The translations under genes and the position numbers were made by a program. Shown here one piece after another: positions 16,521 through 24,384 of a stretch of DNA of 64,000 nucleotides. Position 1 is the first letter of the stretch, and each line of letters opens with the position of its first letter. The stretch is from Streptomyces cynarae (lineage in GTDB: Bacteria > Actinomycetota > Actinomycetes > Streptomycetales > Streptomycetaceae). The stretch spans positions 372,001-436,000 of the forward strand of contig NZ_CP106793.1 in the NCBI RefSeq assembly GCF_025642135.1, read 5' to 3'. The notes beneath the pieces are model-generated. The model saw nothing but the letters and a program-made list of their open reading frames with translations, did no database searches and was not told the origin of the DNA.

Positions 16521-17345
16521 CTAGTTCGTGCTGCGGGCAAGCAGGTCGCTGATGCGCTCGAAGCTGATTCCTGTCGTCGCGGCGGTGAGGTCACCCGCGA
16601 CGAGAGCCTTGGTGGCCTGTTCGACTGCCTCCATTGCGTGGGTGTAGAGCGCTGGACCCACACTGATGCGCTTGACCCCGGCCTTCTGCAGTTCAGCGAC
16701 GGTCAGCACTTTGTCCGCCGGCGAGATGAGGACGTTGACCGGTGTCGGCGCGACGGCGGTGACGATCGCGACGAGTGCGTCGAGGTCGGGTGGGTAAGGG
16801 GCGTAGAGCACATCCGCGCCGGCCTCGGCGAAGGCCGTCAGACGCCGGACGGTGTCGTCGAGATCGGGCCGCCCCTGGATGAAGTTGTCGGTGCGGCCGG
16901 TGACGACGATGCGCCCCTTGGCCGCCTCGACGGCGCTGCGTATGCGGTTGACCGCCTCGTCGAAGTCGCGGATCGGTTGATCGGGATTACCCGAGGTGTC
17001 TTCGATCCCGATACCGGCCAGTCCGGACTCGACGGCGGCTTCCACGGTCGCAGCGACGTCTTCAGGCGTGTCGCCGTAGCCGTCCTCGAAGTCTCCGTTG
17101 ACGGGCAGCCCGGTGAGCCGGCCGAGTAGCCGCGCATGCTCGAGGTGCTCGCCACAGGTGACTTCGTGACGCCCGTCGGACCGGCCGAGTGTGGCGGCGA
17201 GTGCCGCCGATGATGTCGCGATCGCCTCGAAGCCGGCATCGGCCAGCATCAGCGCCGAGAGGCCGTCCCATGCGTTCGGCATGACGAAGCCACCGTCGCG
17301 GGTGTGCAGTGCCATGAACTCCTCATAGAGTTCGGTGGCCGGCAT
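16521..17345 (-). CDS. Isocitrate lyase/PEP mutase family enzyme
   Basis: 274 residues, a TIM-barrel of the ICL/PEPM superfamily: MPNAWDGLSALMLADAGFEA (22-41), the Asp-rich metal site GDFEDGYGDTPEDV (104-117), IGIEDTSGN, and VTGRTDNF (148-155). Members are C-C or P-C lyases such as oxaloacetate decarboxylase, methylisocitrate lyase or phosphonopyruvate hydrolase. The Cys of the isocitrate lyase signature KKCGH is absent, so true isocitrate lyase activity is unlikely. It lies between the AhpD-like gene and the nitroreductase on one strand. Confidence 0.85.
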   Translation of the reverse strand: MPATELYEEFMALHTRDGGFVMPNAWDGLSALMLADAGFEAIATSSAALAATLGRSDGRHEVTCGEHLEHARLLGRLTGLPVNGDFEDGYGDTPEDVAATVEAAVESGLAGIGIEDTSGNPDQPIRDFDEAVNRIRSAVEAAKGRIVVTGRTDNFIQGRPDLDDTVRRLTAFAEAGADVLYAPYPPDLDALVAIVTAVAPTPVNVLISPADKVLTVAELQKAGVKRISVGPALYTHAMEAVEQATKALVAGDLTAATTGISFERISDLLARSTN

Positions 17346-17426
17346 ATCGAACCTTTCCCGAGTGATCGTTTTGGGGCGGTGAGTGGTGTACGGGCTGTGT
17401 GCGCGGCCTCGGCGGGGTCCCGGCGA

Positions 17427-17975
17427 TCAGCCGGGCGTACCGGCCGAGTTGACGGCGGGTATGTTGATGTCGGTCTGGTTGACGTTGTTGATGAAGTTGG
17501 TCAGCAGGACCTGCACCGCCACCGTGACGATCGCCAGGATCTGCGGATCGGTGTACCCGGCGCCTCGCACAGCCGCGAGGTCCGCGTCGCTCACCTGACC
17601 GCGGCTCGCCACCACCTGCTGAGCGAAACGAGCGACCGCGGCGCGCTTGGGATCGATCGAGCTCCCGGCCCGGGCCAAGTCGATGTCATCGCTCGACATG
17701 CCACCGAGTTCGGACGATACGTACGTGTGTATCGCCAGGCAGTAATCGCAACCGTTGGCCTGCGACACGGCGAGCGCGATGGTGTGCCGCGTCTTCGCGT
17801 CCAGAACCCGGCCCAAGGTGCTTTGCAGGGTCGTGACGGCCTCGAGGACGGTCGGGTTCGACGCGAGAGTCGCGAACATGTTCGGGACGAAGCCGAGCTG
17901 TGCGCCGACGTTGTCGAGGATGCGCTTCGTTCCGTCGGGGACGTCGTCAGGAGAGAGGACGTTCAGTCGTGACAT
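17427..17975 (-). CDS. AhpD-like carboxymuconolactone decarboxylase family protein (copy 2)
   Basis: 182 residues, nearly colinear with the copy at 600-1148, with C76-x2-C79-x3-H83 (NGCDYCLAIH) and His in place of the AhpD relay Glu. The promoter region repeats the double palindrome of copy 1, and the divergent TetR gene is destroyed. Its control may therefore depend on the TetR protein from 1292. It leads a minus-strand group with the PEP-mutase-like and nitroreductase genes. Confidence 0.85.
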   Translation of the reverse strand: MSRLNVLSPDDVPDGTKRILDNVGAQLGFVPNMFATLASNPTVLEAVTTLQSTLGRVLDAKTRHTIALAVSQANGCDYCLAIHTYVSSELGGMSSDDIDLARAGSSIDPKRAAVARFAQQVVASRGQVSDADLAAVRGAGYTDPQILAIVTVAVQVLLTNFINNVNQTDINIPAVNSAGTPG

Positions 17976-18082
17976 GGCGCATCAACCTCCGGTGTGTGTG
18001 TCAGTGGTCAGCGTCGAGCCCAAGTCGGTTCTTACTGCTTCAGGGCCCGGTCCTCGTCGCGGCCGTGAACACCGCCACCTTT

Positions 18083-18144
18083 TGGGCTTGCCAGCCCACT
18101 TGCTTCTGCAGTCAACGCTACTCGGTTCTGGGCTGTTAAGCCCA
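18083..18144. promoter_or_regulatory. Double TetR operator, copy 2
   Basis: TGGGCTTGCCAGCCCA (18083-18098) and TGGGCTGTTAAGCCCA (18129-18144), both perfect outside the spacer, lie 46 bp apart between the AhpD-like gene and the TetR pseudogene. Arrangement and half-sites equal those at 1212-1270. Here the operators are better conserved than the regulator gene beside them. Confidence 0.75.
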
Positions 18145-18165
18145 GTTTGAGGTATCGTGTGAAGC

Positions 18166-18408
18166 ATGGAACGCACAACGGGAGCTCGGATGCCTCGCAA
18201 GCTCACAGACAAGGGCCAGGCGACGCAGCTTCGTCCTGGCAGTCATCGCGTGGCAGGCCGAGCGCATCCTCGCGTTCCATCGGAGTGAGCGCATCACCTG
18301 CTTCGACAGCCTGTAGTGGTTTCGGGAGTGGGCGGATTTCTGCGTCAGCTACGAGCACGCAAGACAGGCCTTGACGCTCACGACGAGCTCGCGAGTGGGT
18401 TGCGTCCT
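18166..18408 (+). pseudogene. TetR regulator pseudogene (HTH deleted)
   Basis: It starts like the 1292 gene (RMPRKLTDKGQAT) but after 20 codons jumps from the first HTH helix to the sequence encoding VIAWQA in the intact copy, losing the DNA-binding motif and changing frame. Further homologous DNA continues to about 18408 with an in-frame stop near 18315 and a second deletion. The product cannot bind DNA. Confidence 0.8.
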
Positions 18409-19164
18409 GGGAAGTGGTGTACGGGCTCCCACCTGGTCCGGGCGTTTGCTGGACCGCTTGTTCGGTCGTCCGGGGAAGTCTCGGGCGGCCTCCAGATGGT
18501 GCACGGTCAGCTCCCGTACCGCAGACGGGCCGATCTGCCCGAACTGTCGTTCCCTGCCCATCTCGATCTGCTCGATCTGCCGTTCGGCCACCCCGCACCC
18601 TGCACACTCTGATCGCCTGGACGCAGCCCCGGCTTTGCCGTCAATTGGTGTCACGAAGAACGCTCAGGAAGAGGTGTTCCGGTCCGCTTCGGAGGCATTC
18701 TTTGGATCCGATATCATCGAAATATGTCCCGTATTTTCCGGCGGGCGCGCGACGCAGGCCATGCCTCCACTTGCTCGGCTTCGCTCGTGCAGGCGGGCCT
18801 CCACCGCCGGGTCGCCGCGACATGCGCATGCACCCAGTGTGCGGACGCCCCTTCGCCTGGTCATGCACCGGCATCCGACGCCGCGCGGTCACGGATCACG
18901 AGACAGTTCTTGGTTCCCAGACACGGAAGCGAGCATGCCTTCCACTACGTGGAGGTCGGTCATCCGGGCCTTCACCTCGAGGGCGCATCTGCCATTTTCG
19001 CAGTCGAACGGGTTGCGACTCGTCCGCAGGCTCGGAGAATCGTCGGTGGACCCCGGCTGACGTCTCTCTGCCCTTGAGTTATCGAACTGCACAACAAAAA
19101 GCAACGATCCGCCCAGCGCTGCTCACCTCCTGAAGCGGCGCTCCCATCCCTGAAGGATGAAGTC
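18409..19164. other. Long intergenic stretch, possible small fragment
   Basis: About 750 bp without a recognisable gene. On the minus strand near 18440-18620 the frame reads ERQIEQIEMGRERQFGQIGP and AVRELTVHHLEAARDFPGR, which looks like real protein (perhaps the tail of a small regulator), but the family could not be named. The msrB promoter should lie near the right end. Confidence 0.35.
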
Positions 19165-19566
19165 ATGTCCTACGATATCGAGAAGTCAAACGCCGAGTGG
19201 CGCGCGGAACTCAGCCCGGAGGAATACAGGGTGCTGCGCGGAGCTGAGGACGAAGCGGCGTTCACGGGAGAGTACACCGATGCAAAAGAGAAGGGTGTTT
19301 ACTCTTGCAGGGCCTGCGGCGCTGATCTTTTCACCTCTGAGGAAAAATTTGACTCTCGCTGTGGCTGGCCTGCGTTCTACGACCCCAAGGATCTGGACTC
19401 GGTCGAAGTGCAGCAGAGCGAGTCCCCTTATCCCGTGGTTCGGTGCGCTCGTTGCGGGTCGTATCTTGGAGAATTGTTCGAGGGCGAGGGATTTGCGACA
19501 CCGACGGACAAGCGATACTGCATCAACAGCCTCTCCCTGCGGCTGAAGCCTGGCGATTCCGAATAA
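19165..19566 (+). CDS. msrB: Peptide-methionine (R)-S-oxide reductase MsrB, variant active site
   Basis: 133 residues. MsrB fold with both zinc CxxC pairs (C48/C51 and C94/C97), the CGWPAF strand (66-71) and RYCINSLSL with the catalytic C119. The family normally has GSHLGHVF after the second CxxC, with both His near the active site; here it reads GSYLGELF (Tyr100, Glu103). Either the enzyme works with altered acid/base chemistry or it is impaired. ATG 19165 follows GAAGGATG. Codon use is visibly less GC-rich than in neighbours (AAA, GTT, TCT occur), suggesting transfer from another source. It would repair methionine-R-sulfoxide in cytosolic proteins using thioredoxin. Confidence 0.88.
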   Translation: MSYDIEKSNAEWRAELSPEEYRVLRGAEDEAAFTGEYTDAKEKGVYSCRACGADLFTSEEKFDSRCGWPAFYDPKDLDSVEVQQSESPYPVVRCARCGSYLGELFEGEGFATPTDKRYCINSLSLRLKPGDSE

Positions 19567-19690
19567 TGCGAATGAGCGGAGTTTGTGGAGTAGCCGCCGA
19601 GCTTTCCGGGTGAACATGGCCTGCTCAACGGGGGCGCGGATCTTGGTCGGGGGTCGGACGAAAATGACCCCCTACCTCTGTTGATGTTGG

Positions 19691-20364
19691 TCATTCCCCG
19701 GTGTCGGCCGTGGGAACCCGTCCGAGGTTGCGGCCGCGCATGCGGTAGCTGTCGCCCTTGAGCGAGATGGCTTCGGCGTGGTGGACAAGGCGGTCGATCA
19801 TGGCGGCGGCGACGATGTCGTCACCGAAGACCTCGCCCCAGCGGCCGAAGGGTTTGTTACTGCTCACGATCACCGAGGCCCATTCATAGCGGTCCGAGAT
19901 GTACTGGAAGAAGAGGTTCGCCACCTCGGGTTCAAAGGGGATGTAGCCGACCGCGTCAACGATGATCAGCAGGATGCGACCCAACCGGGTCGACTCATCG
20001 CTGAGCCCTCCCACTTGATGTGCTTCGGCCAGGCGGTTCACCCACTGGGCGGTGATGGCGAAGGCCACCCGGTGGCCGGCCTGGCGGGCCCGGATGCGCT
20101 GGTGCTCGAAGTCGAAGTCCTGCAGTGACTTGCGGGAGGGGAAGCAGGCTGCCCGGGCGCGTCCCTCGGCGCCATGCGAATCGCGAGCCGCGACCTCCCG
20201 CTGCAGGCAGGCGACCAGATACTCCTCGCGGCTCCAACCTCGTCACGGGCCTGCTCGGCGAGTCGGGTGGCCGCATCCCGCGAGGCCGGGGCCTTCAACG
20301 CCTTGGCCAGGTAGACGAGTTCGGAGGAGACATCACGGCTGTTCGCCGTCTGCTTGGCAGCCAT
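19691..20364 (-). pseudogene. istB: IS21 helper protein IstB, P-loop deleted
   Basis: The first 40 codons (LAEQARDE end) are followed by a frameshift to REEYLVACLQREVAARDSHG, then DFDFEHQR joins IRARQAGHRVAF directly. The roughly 35 residues carrying the Walker A motif GPPGTGKT are missing. Walker B reads LLIIVDAVGYIPF where IstB has VDEVGYIPF. The end (SNKPFGRWGEVFGDD, GDSYRMRGR) is well preserved. Three independent defects make this an inactive AAA+ helper. Its ATG overlaps the istA stop (TGATG), as in intact IS21 elements. Confidence 0.85.
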
Positions 20365-21010
20365 CACGCGACTCCCTCGCCGGTGCTGAGGCCGCCGTCG
20401 ATGACACCGAAGACCCGGTCATAGGTATTCAGCGACCGCTCTTCGACTTCCCTGGTCACCGTCGGTGCCGCCTTCTTGCCCACGGCCGCCTTGCGGGCCG
20501 CAGCGGCAGCTGCCGCAGTGATCAGGGTCGGTGATGGTCTGATGGCGGGCCCAGCTGCGGGCATCACGGGCGACCTCGACGCCGTCGCAGGTAGCACCGG
20601 TGGCCGCCCTGCCTGGCCGAAGCCGAGCGGAATGTGCCGGGCGGGAACCAGAGGTCGCACTGGCCGATCTCGCCCGGCTCATAGACCGTCCGCAAGGCCG
20701 GATCCGCAGGCCGGTAGGCCGGCCGCAAGTCCCGAATGCGGTCCTTGAGCACGGTCAGGCCCCGGTCCCGGCCGATCCGCTCGGCCATCAGAGTCGCCGG
20801 CATCTCGGGCCACTGCTCGAGCAGTTCGCGGATCTGCCGTTCGACCGCGTCCCCGATCGAGCCTTTCGGCGTCCGCTGGTACTTCGGCGGCGCGTCGTCC
20901 GCGATGGCCCTGCGGACGGTGTTCCTCGAGATCCCCAGCTTCCTCGCGATCGCCCTCACCGGCATCTGCTCGGCCCGGTGAAGCCGACGGATCTCTGCCC
21001 GGAAACACAC
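20364..21010 (-). pseudogene. istA: IS21 transposase IstA, DDE core deleted
   Basis: The N-terminal part is good: RAIARKLGISRNTVRRAIAD (HTH), PPKYQRTPKGSIGDAV and YEPGEIGQCDLWFPP, the last with the first catalytic Asp. Then frames change and sequence from near the end follows: VARDARSWARHQTITDPDH, and TREVEERSLNTYDRVFG. The whole stretch between, with the second Asp and the Glu, is missing. The element is therefore dead; terminal inverted repeats were not found. Confidence 0.8.
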
Positions 21011-21097
21011 CGTCCGGACGGAGGCCAGGTAAGCCCGGTGTACGTGGAAGGGCAGTAGTCACTCACCCCGTCCGGTCCCGCCGGCATCCCGAGGATT

Positions 21098-21985
21098 TCA
21101 GCCCAGGGTGGGATAGCCGCCGGCAGCGAGGTCGGCGATCAGGCTCGGGTGGGTGGGCTCCCAGCCGAACCGTTCCCGGGTCAGCGCACTCGACGATGGC
21201 ATGTCAAGGGCGAACAGGCGACCGATGAGGCCGAAGCGCTCGGGCGGCGCCGACTCGACCGGCATCGCGAGAACGCCGCCGATAGCCTCGGCCAGCGACC
21301 TCATGGTGTCGCCCCCGTCGGCTACCGCGTGCAGGACTGTGCCCGGCGCAGCATCCTCCAGCGCGATGCGGAACAGTGGGGCGACGTCAAGCCGGTTGAC
21401 CGCTGGCCATCGCTGCGTGCCGTCGCCGACGTACGCAGACACGCCCGTTTTTTGCGCGGCGGCGATGAGCACCGAGCCGAAGCCGTATGCCGACCCGCGC
21501 TGGTGCACGGAGCGTGGCAGCCGCACGACAGAGGACCGGACGCCCTGGGCGGCCAGGGCCAGCACCGCCTCGGAATTGCGGCCGCGGCCACCGACCGGAC
21601 CGTTGGTGGTTTCGGGGTCCTCCTCGGTGGAGACGTGGCCTGACAACATCGGCGTGAGGCCGGCATGCACGAACGGCTTGCCACTGCCTGCGAGTGCAGC
21701 CGCGAGGGTCTGCACGGCGCGCGCTTCCTCGTAGATGCCCTGCGCCAAGTTGCTCCAATCGTTGCTGAAGGCCAGGTTGATGACACCATCGGCCTGCGCG
21801 GCGCCGGCGCGGAGGCTGTCAAGGTCGGTGAGGTCGCCGCGGAGCGGCGTCCCGCCAGCGGCGCCGACGGCCGTAGCCGCGGCATCGGAGCGGACGAGAC
21901 CGAGGACCTCGTGACCAGCGGCGATGAGTTCAGGAACGACAACTGAGCCGATGCTTCCGCTGGCGCCAGTGACGAACACGCGCAT
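21098..21985 (-). CDS. NAD(P)-dependent epimerase/dehydratase-like SDR
   Basis: 295 residues from ATG 21985, with the Rossmann motif GASGSIGS at residues 7-14 and DLTDLDSLRAGAAQADGVIN near 50-70. The usual YxxxK is replaced around SVHQRGSAYGFGSVL, as in atypical extended SDRs (NmrA- or YeeZ-like). Length and the C-terminal ALTRERFGWEPTHPSLIADL are standard for actinobacterial members annotated as NAD-dependent epimerases acting on unknown substrates. It abuts the dead IS21. Confidence 0.85.
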   Translation of the reverse strand: MRVFVTGASGSIGSVVVPELIAAGHEVLGLVRSDAAATAVGAAGGTPLRGDLTDLDSLRAGAAQADGVINLAFSNDWSNLAQGIYEEARAVQTLAAALAGSGKPFVHAGLTPMLSGHVSTEEDPETTNGPVGGRGRNSEAVLALAAQGVRSSVVRLPRSVHQRGSAYGFGSVLIAAAQKTGVSAYVGDGTQRWPAVNRLDVAPLFRIALEDAAPGTVLHAVADGGDTMRSLAEAIGGVLAMPVESAPPERFGLIGRLFALDMPSSSALTRERFGWEPTHPSLIADLAAGGYPTLG

Positions 21986-22281
21986 GGAGGCTCCAGATGA
22001 CTGCTGCGACGCTGCGTCGCAGGATAAGTACTGGCGGTCCGAGCCGTTCGCGCGCCGCCCGCCGCTGGAACATCCCCGGCGAGGCGACCGGATCTTCTCA
22101 GCCCCAACCACCACTTTATCGGTGCATTCATGTCGCGCCGGGAACTTGACCGGGGGGCGACGACGAGAGGGCGCCGGCGCCTTCAAGGCCTGCTGACCGG
22201 CGCGGGCCCGCTCGCGGTGCGGGACATGGCCGCGCGCCCCAGTGACCCCCGCATTCCAGGCGTCCCGAGCGTCTACCCGTC

Positions 22282-22425
22282 GTGAGAGAGCCGACATTCG
22301 AACACGTTGTGGCGGACCAGGGGCCCACCGTGTACCGGGGGGTCCTGGCTGTGGCAAGCCGGTGGGATGCAGAGGAGGCCTGGTCCGAGACGTTCCTGTC
22401 CGCCCTGGGCAGTGGCGCGCAGAGC
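22282..22425 (+). pseudogene. Sigma-70 family factor, N-terminal fragment
   Basis: FEHVVADQGPTVYRGVLAVA followed by DAEEAWSETFLSALG is the beginning of region 2 of ECF-like sigma factors (D-A-x-x-AWSETFLSALR). The frame is lost right after, and the following DNA belongs to a different gene. Confidence 0.5.
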
Positions 22426-22606
22426 GGCGGCGGACGGCATCCGCAACCTCTGCGACAGGACAGCCGTGCCCAGCAGCCCGCTCGTGGAGGGGCTGCACAC
22501 GCGACTGGCCCGGGACGCGGACGACGCGGGCATCCTGGACGTCGCCTATCTGACCCTCGACAGCCCCGGCCCCGCGGCGGCGGGGCGCCGGATCGAGGGA
22601 GCCAGA
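22426..22606 (+). pseudogene. Methylated-DNA-protein cysteine methyltransferase-like fragment
   Basis: In the next frame GLHTRLARDADDAGILDVAY and LTLDSPG resemble the N-terminal region of Ogt-type O6-alkylguanine DNA alkyltransferases of actinobacteria. The catalytic PCHR part is absent. I recall sigma and ogt genes being neighbours in many Streptomyces genomes, which would explain this order. Confidence 0.45.
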
Positions 22607-22608
22607 AA

Positions 22609-22628
22609 AAAGGACCTTGAGGTCCTTT
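22609..22628. promoter_or_regulatory. TetR operator AAAGGACCTTGAGGTCCTTT
   Basis: A perfect 9-bp half-site palindrome with a TG spacer, 41 bp before the GTG of the TetR gene. The same sequence, with one half-site change, precedes the paralogous TetR gene at 44.8 kb. Probable autoregulatory site. Confidence 0.8.
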
Positions 22629-22668
22629 CTTTGGTCCTGCTACCGTCCGGACAGGTAACCTGACCGAC

Positions 22669-23346
22669 GTGGCGGAACAGGCGCGCGAGAAGAGTGGCTC
22701 CCGGCTGACTGAGCGAGGGCGGGCAACCCGCGAGCGCATCCTGAGGGCCGCTGCCGACATGATGCACGTCAGGGGAGTCGCCATGACCACCCTCGACGAC
22801 GTCAGGGCGGCCAGCGGAACGAGTAAGTCGCAGCTGTACCGCCACTACCCCGACAAGGAAGCGTTGATGCGTGACGTCGTCGCGCTGCAGGCCACCGAAG
22901 TGCTGGAACGGCATCAACGACACCTGCAGCGCCTCAACTCCATCCGTGGGCTGGAGCGCTGGAGGGACGCAGTCGTCGAACGGAACGCCCTGCACAACGG
23001 GGCCTACGGCTGCCCGCTTGGATCCCTGGCGAGCGAGCTGGCCGACCGGGACGAGGAGGCCCGCAAGGCGATCGACCGGCACTTCACCGTCTGGCAGGGC
23101 CTCATCGAGGCGGGGCTGGTCAGGATGAGGGACTCCGGGGTGCTACGGCCGGAGGCTGACACTCAGGCGCTCGCCACGGGCATCATGGCCGCCCTTCAGG
23201 GCGGGTACCTCCTGTCCCAGACCGCTCGGGACGTACACCCGATGCGAGTCGCACTCGACATGGCGATCGCCCACGTCAGGACATTCGCGGCAGCTCCCGA
23301 GGACCGCAGCGGCCGAAGCCTCGAAGATGGGGAGTCGGCCCGCTAG
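22669..23346 (+). CDS. TetR family regulator (paralog 1)
   Basis: 225 residues from GTG 22669 (the paralog at 44812 starts at the same place, supporting this choice). HTH at about 16-62 (ATRERILRAAADMM, then GTSKSQLYRHYPDKEAL); ligand domain with GAYGCPLGSLASELADRDEE, the same pattern as the TetR at 1292. The strong palindrome upstream indicates autorepression. No intact target is next to it: upstream are sigma and ogt remnants. The related site before MDR paralog B suggests action at a distance. Confidence 0.88.
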   Translation: MAEQAREKSGSRLTERGRATRERILRAAADMMHVRGVAMTTLDDVRAASGTSKSQLYRHYPDKEALMRDVVALQATEVLERHQRHLQRLNSIRGLERWRDAVVERNALHNGAYGCPLGSLASELADRDEEARKAIDRHFTVWQGLIEAGLVRMRDSGVLRPEADTQALATGIMAALQGGYLLSQTARDVHPMRVALDMAIAHVRTFAAAPEDRSGRSLEDGESAR

Positions 23347-23736
23347 GTGTCTTGACCCGAGCGTGGTGTAGTCCTAGCCGGTGGTGCGGCGGCGGTCGGG
23401 ACAGGTGGCAGGGTCGTGGACTCGCCACCCGGTCTTCGCCGTGATCAAGCCTGACCGGCGTTGACAACGCTCGTGATCAATACAGCTGGCGCGTCGGCGG
23501 CGGGCGAAGGCCACAGCGCCCTGACCGTGACGGGCGGCTCTGGTGCAGTGACGCTCTCAGGGGCGCTCCACGTGAAGGGTTCGCTCGTGTGTCCGCGAGG
23601 CGTCGGGTCGGCCGGTCGCGCCAGGCGGCTGCCCATCGAACGCGGCCGATCCGGCCGGTCTGACGTGCAGTCTTGGCGGGCGCGTAGGGCCGCGGCCGCC
23701 ACGCGGCCCGGCGCAGCCCGTATCTTGATAAAGGAA
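23347..23736. other. Intergenic, nothing recognised
   Basis: About 390 bp with no recognisable coding fragment. A short leader with AAAGGAAAAGG is found at its right end, in front of GTG 23749. Confidence 0.35.
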
Positions 23737-23748
23737 AAGGACTCTCAA

Positions 23749-23989
23749 GTGCCGAAAAAAGTAAGTGGCGCAAGGTACGTTGCTGCTACGGGAGCGCTTG
23801 GGGAAGCAGCTGCTGGAAGTGCTTCAACCTCAGCTTCACCGCCGACGCGATCGCGACCTCTCGCGACTACCTCGCTCGCCGCGGCGTGTCAGGCCAGGCG
23901 CTGGACCGGATGCACTCAGCCTTCACCCGATCGGTGATGCTCCACGTGACCGCGTGGAAGCCACCGTACGTCGCCCCTGAGAACTGGTG
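23749..23989 (+). pseudogene. Unknown coding fragment, apparently frameshifted
   Basis: GTG 23749 follows AAAGGAAAAGG and begins PKKVSGARYVAATGALGEAA. In the next frame DNA with good codon bias reads CFNLSFTADAIATSRDYLAR and SAFTRSVMLHVTAWKPPYVA, ending in PENW and a TGA at 23987. The two halves look like one protein broken by a frameshift. The family was not recognised. Confidence 0.35.
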
Positions 23990-24033
23990 AGGTTCAAGGG
24001 GAGGGTCATCGGGCTACCGGGGCCACGCCGTCC

Positions 24034-24138
24034 ACGGCCTGCTCCGTGGCCAAGGAGCGTCTGGCACGCGCTGACGCACAACCTCGCCATCGAGCTGGCG
24101 GGCGAGGGTATCCGGGTGAACGCCGCCGCCCCGGCCGT
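24034..24138 (+). pseudogene. SDR fragment (central catalytic region)
   Basis: After a frame change near CSVAKE, the sequence WHALTHNLAIELAGEGIRVN and AAAPAV is almost identical to the segment around 39,700-39,760 of the SDR gene at 39472-40239 (SMAKAGLHALTHNLAIELAG and following). Only about 35 codons remain. It runs directly into a sigma factor tail. Confidence 0.65.
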
Positions 24139-24234
24139 GAGCTCGACACCAGTCCGAGCGCGCTGTACAAGACCGTCTTCGACGCGCGCAGGAAGCTGCG
24201 CGCTCAATTGGCGGCCGCCGGGCACTTCGACTGA
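24139..24234 (+). pseudogene. Sigma factor C-terminal fragment
   Basis: ELDTSPSALYKTVFDARRKL ending RAQLAAAGHFD closely matches the C-terminus of the sigma factor at 35266-35976 (NRNALYKTMFDARKKLRAQL). This is the end of region 4. It is joined to the SDR piece within a few bases, so the block is a recombinational scar rather than a gene. Confidence 0.65.
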
Positions 24235-24384
24235 CTGCGCAATGTCTGGACCGACGTCGCGACGAAGGCCGGAGGTGCCGCTGAGGGCTGTGGGAGAGAA
24301 GGGAGACAAGAGGCGGGTGTTCCGCGTCGCTGATATTTTTTAGGGGCGCCAGCCCTGCTACGACGAGCCGATTGGACGGCCAGC

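Noticed and set aside
16521..17345. Isocitrate lyase
   Set aside because: The KKCGH catalytic motif is missing and the protein is far too short; it belongs to the broader PEP mutase-like group.
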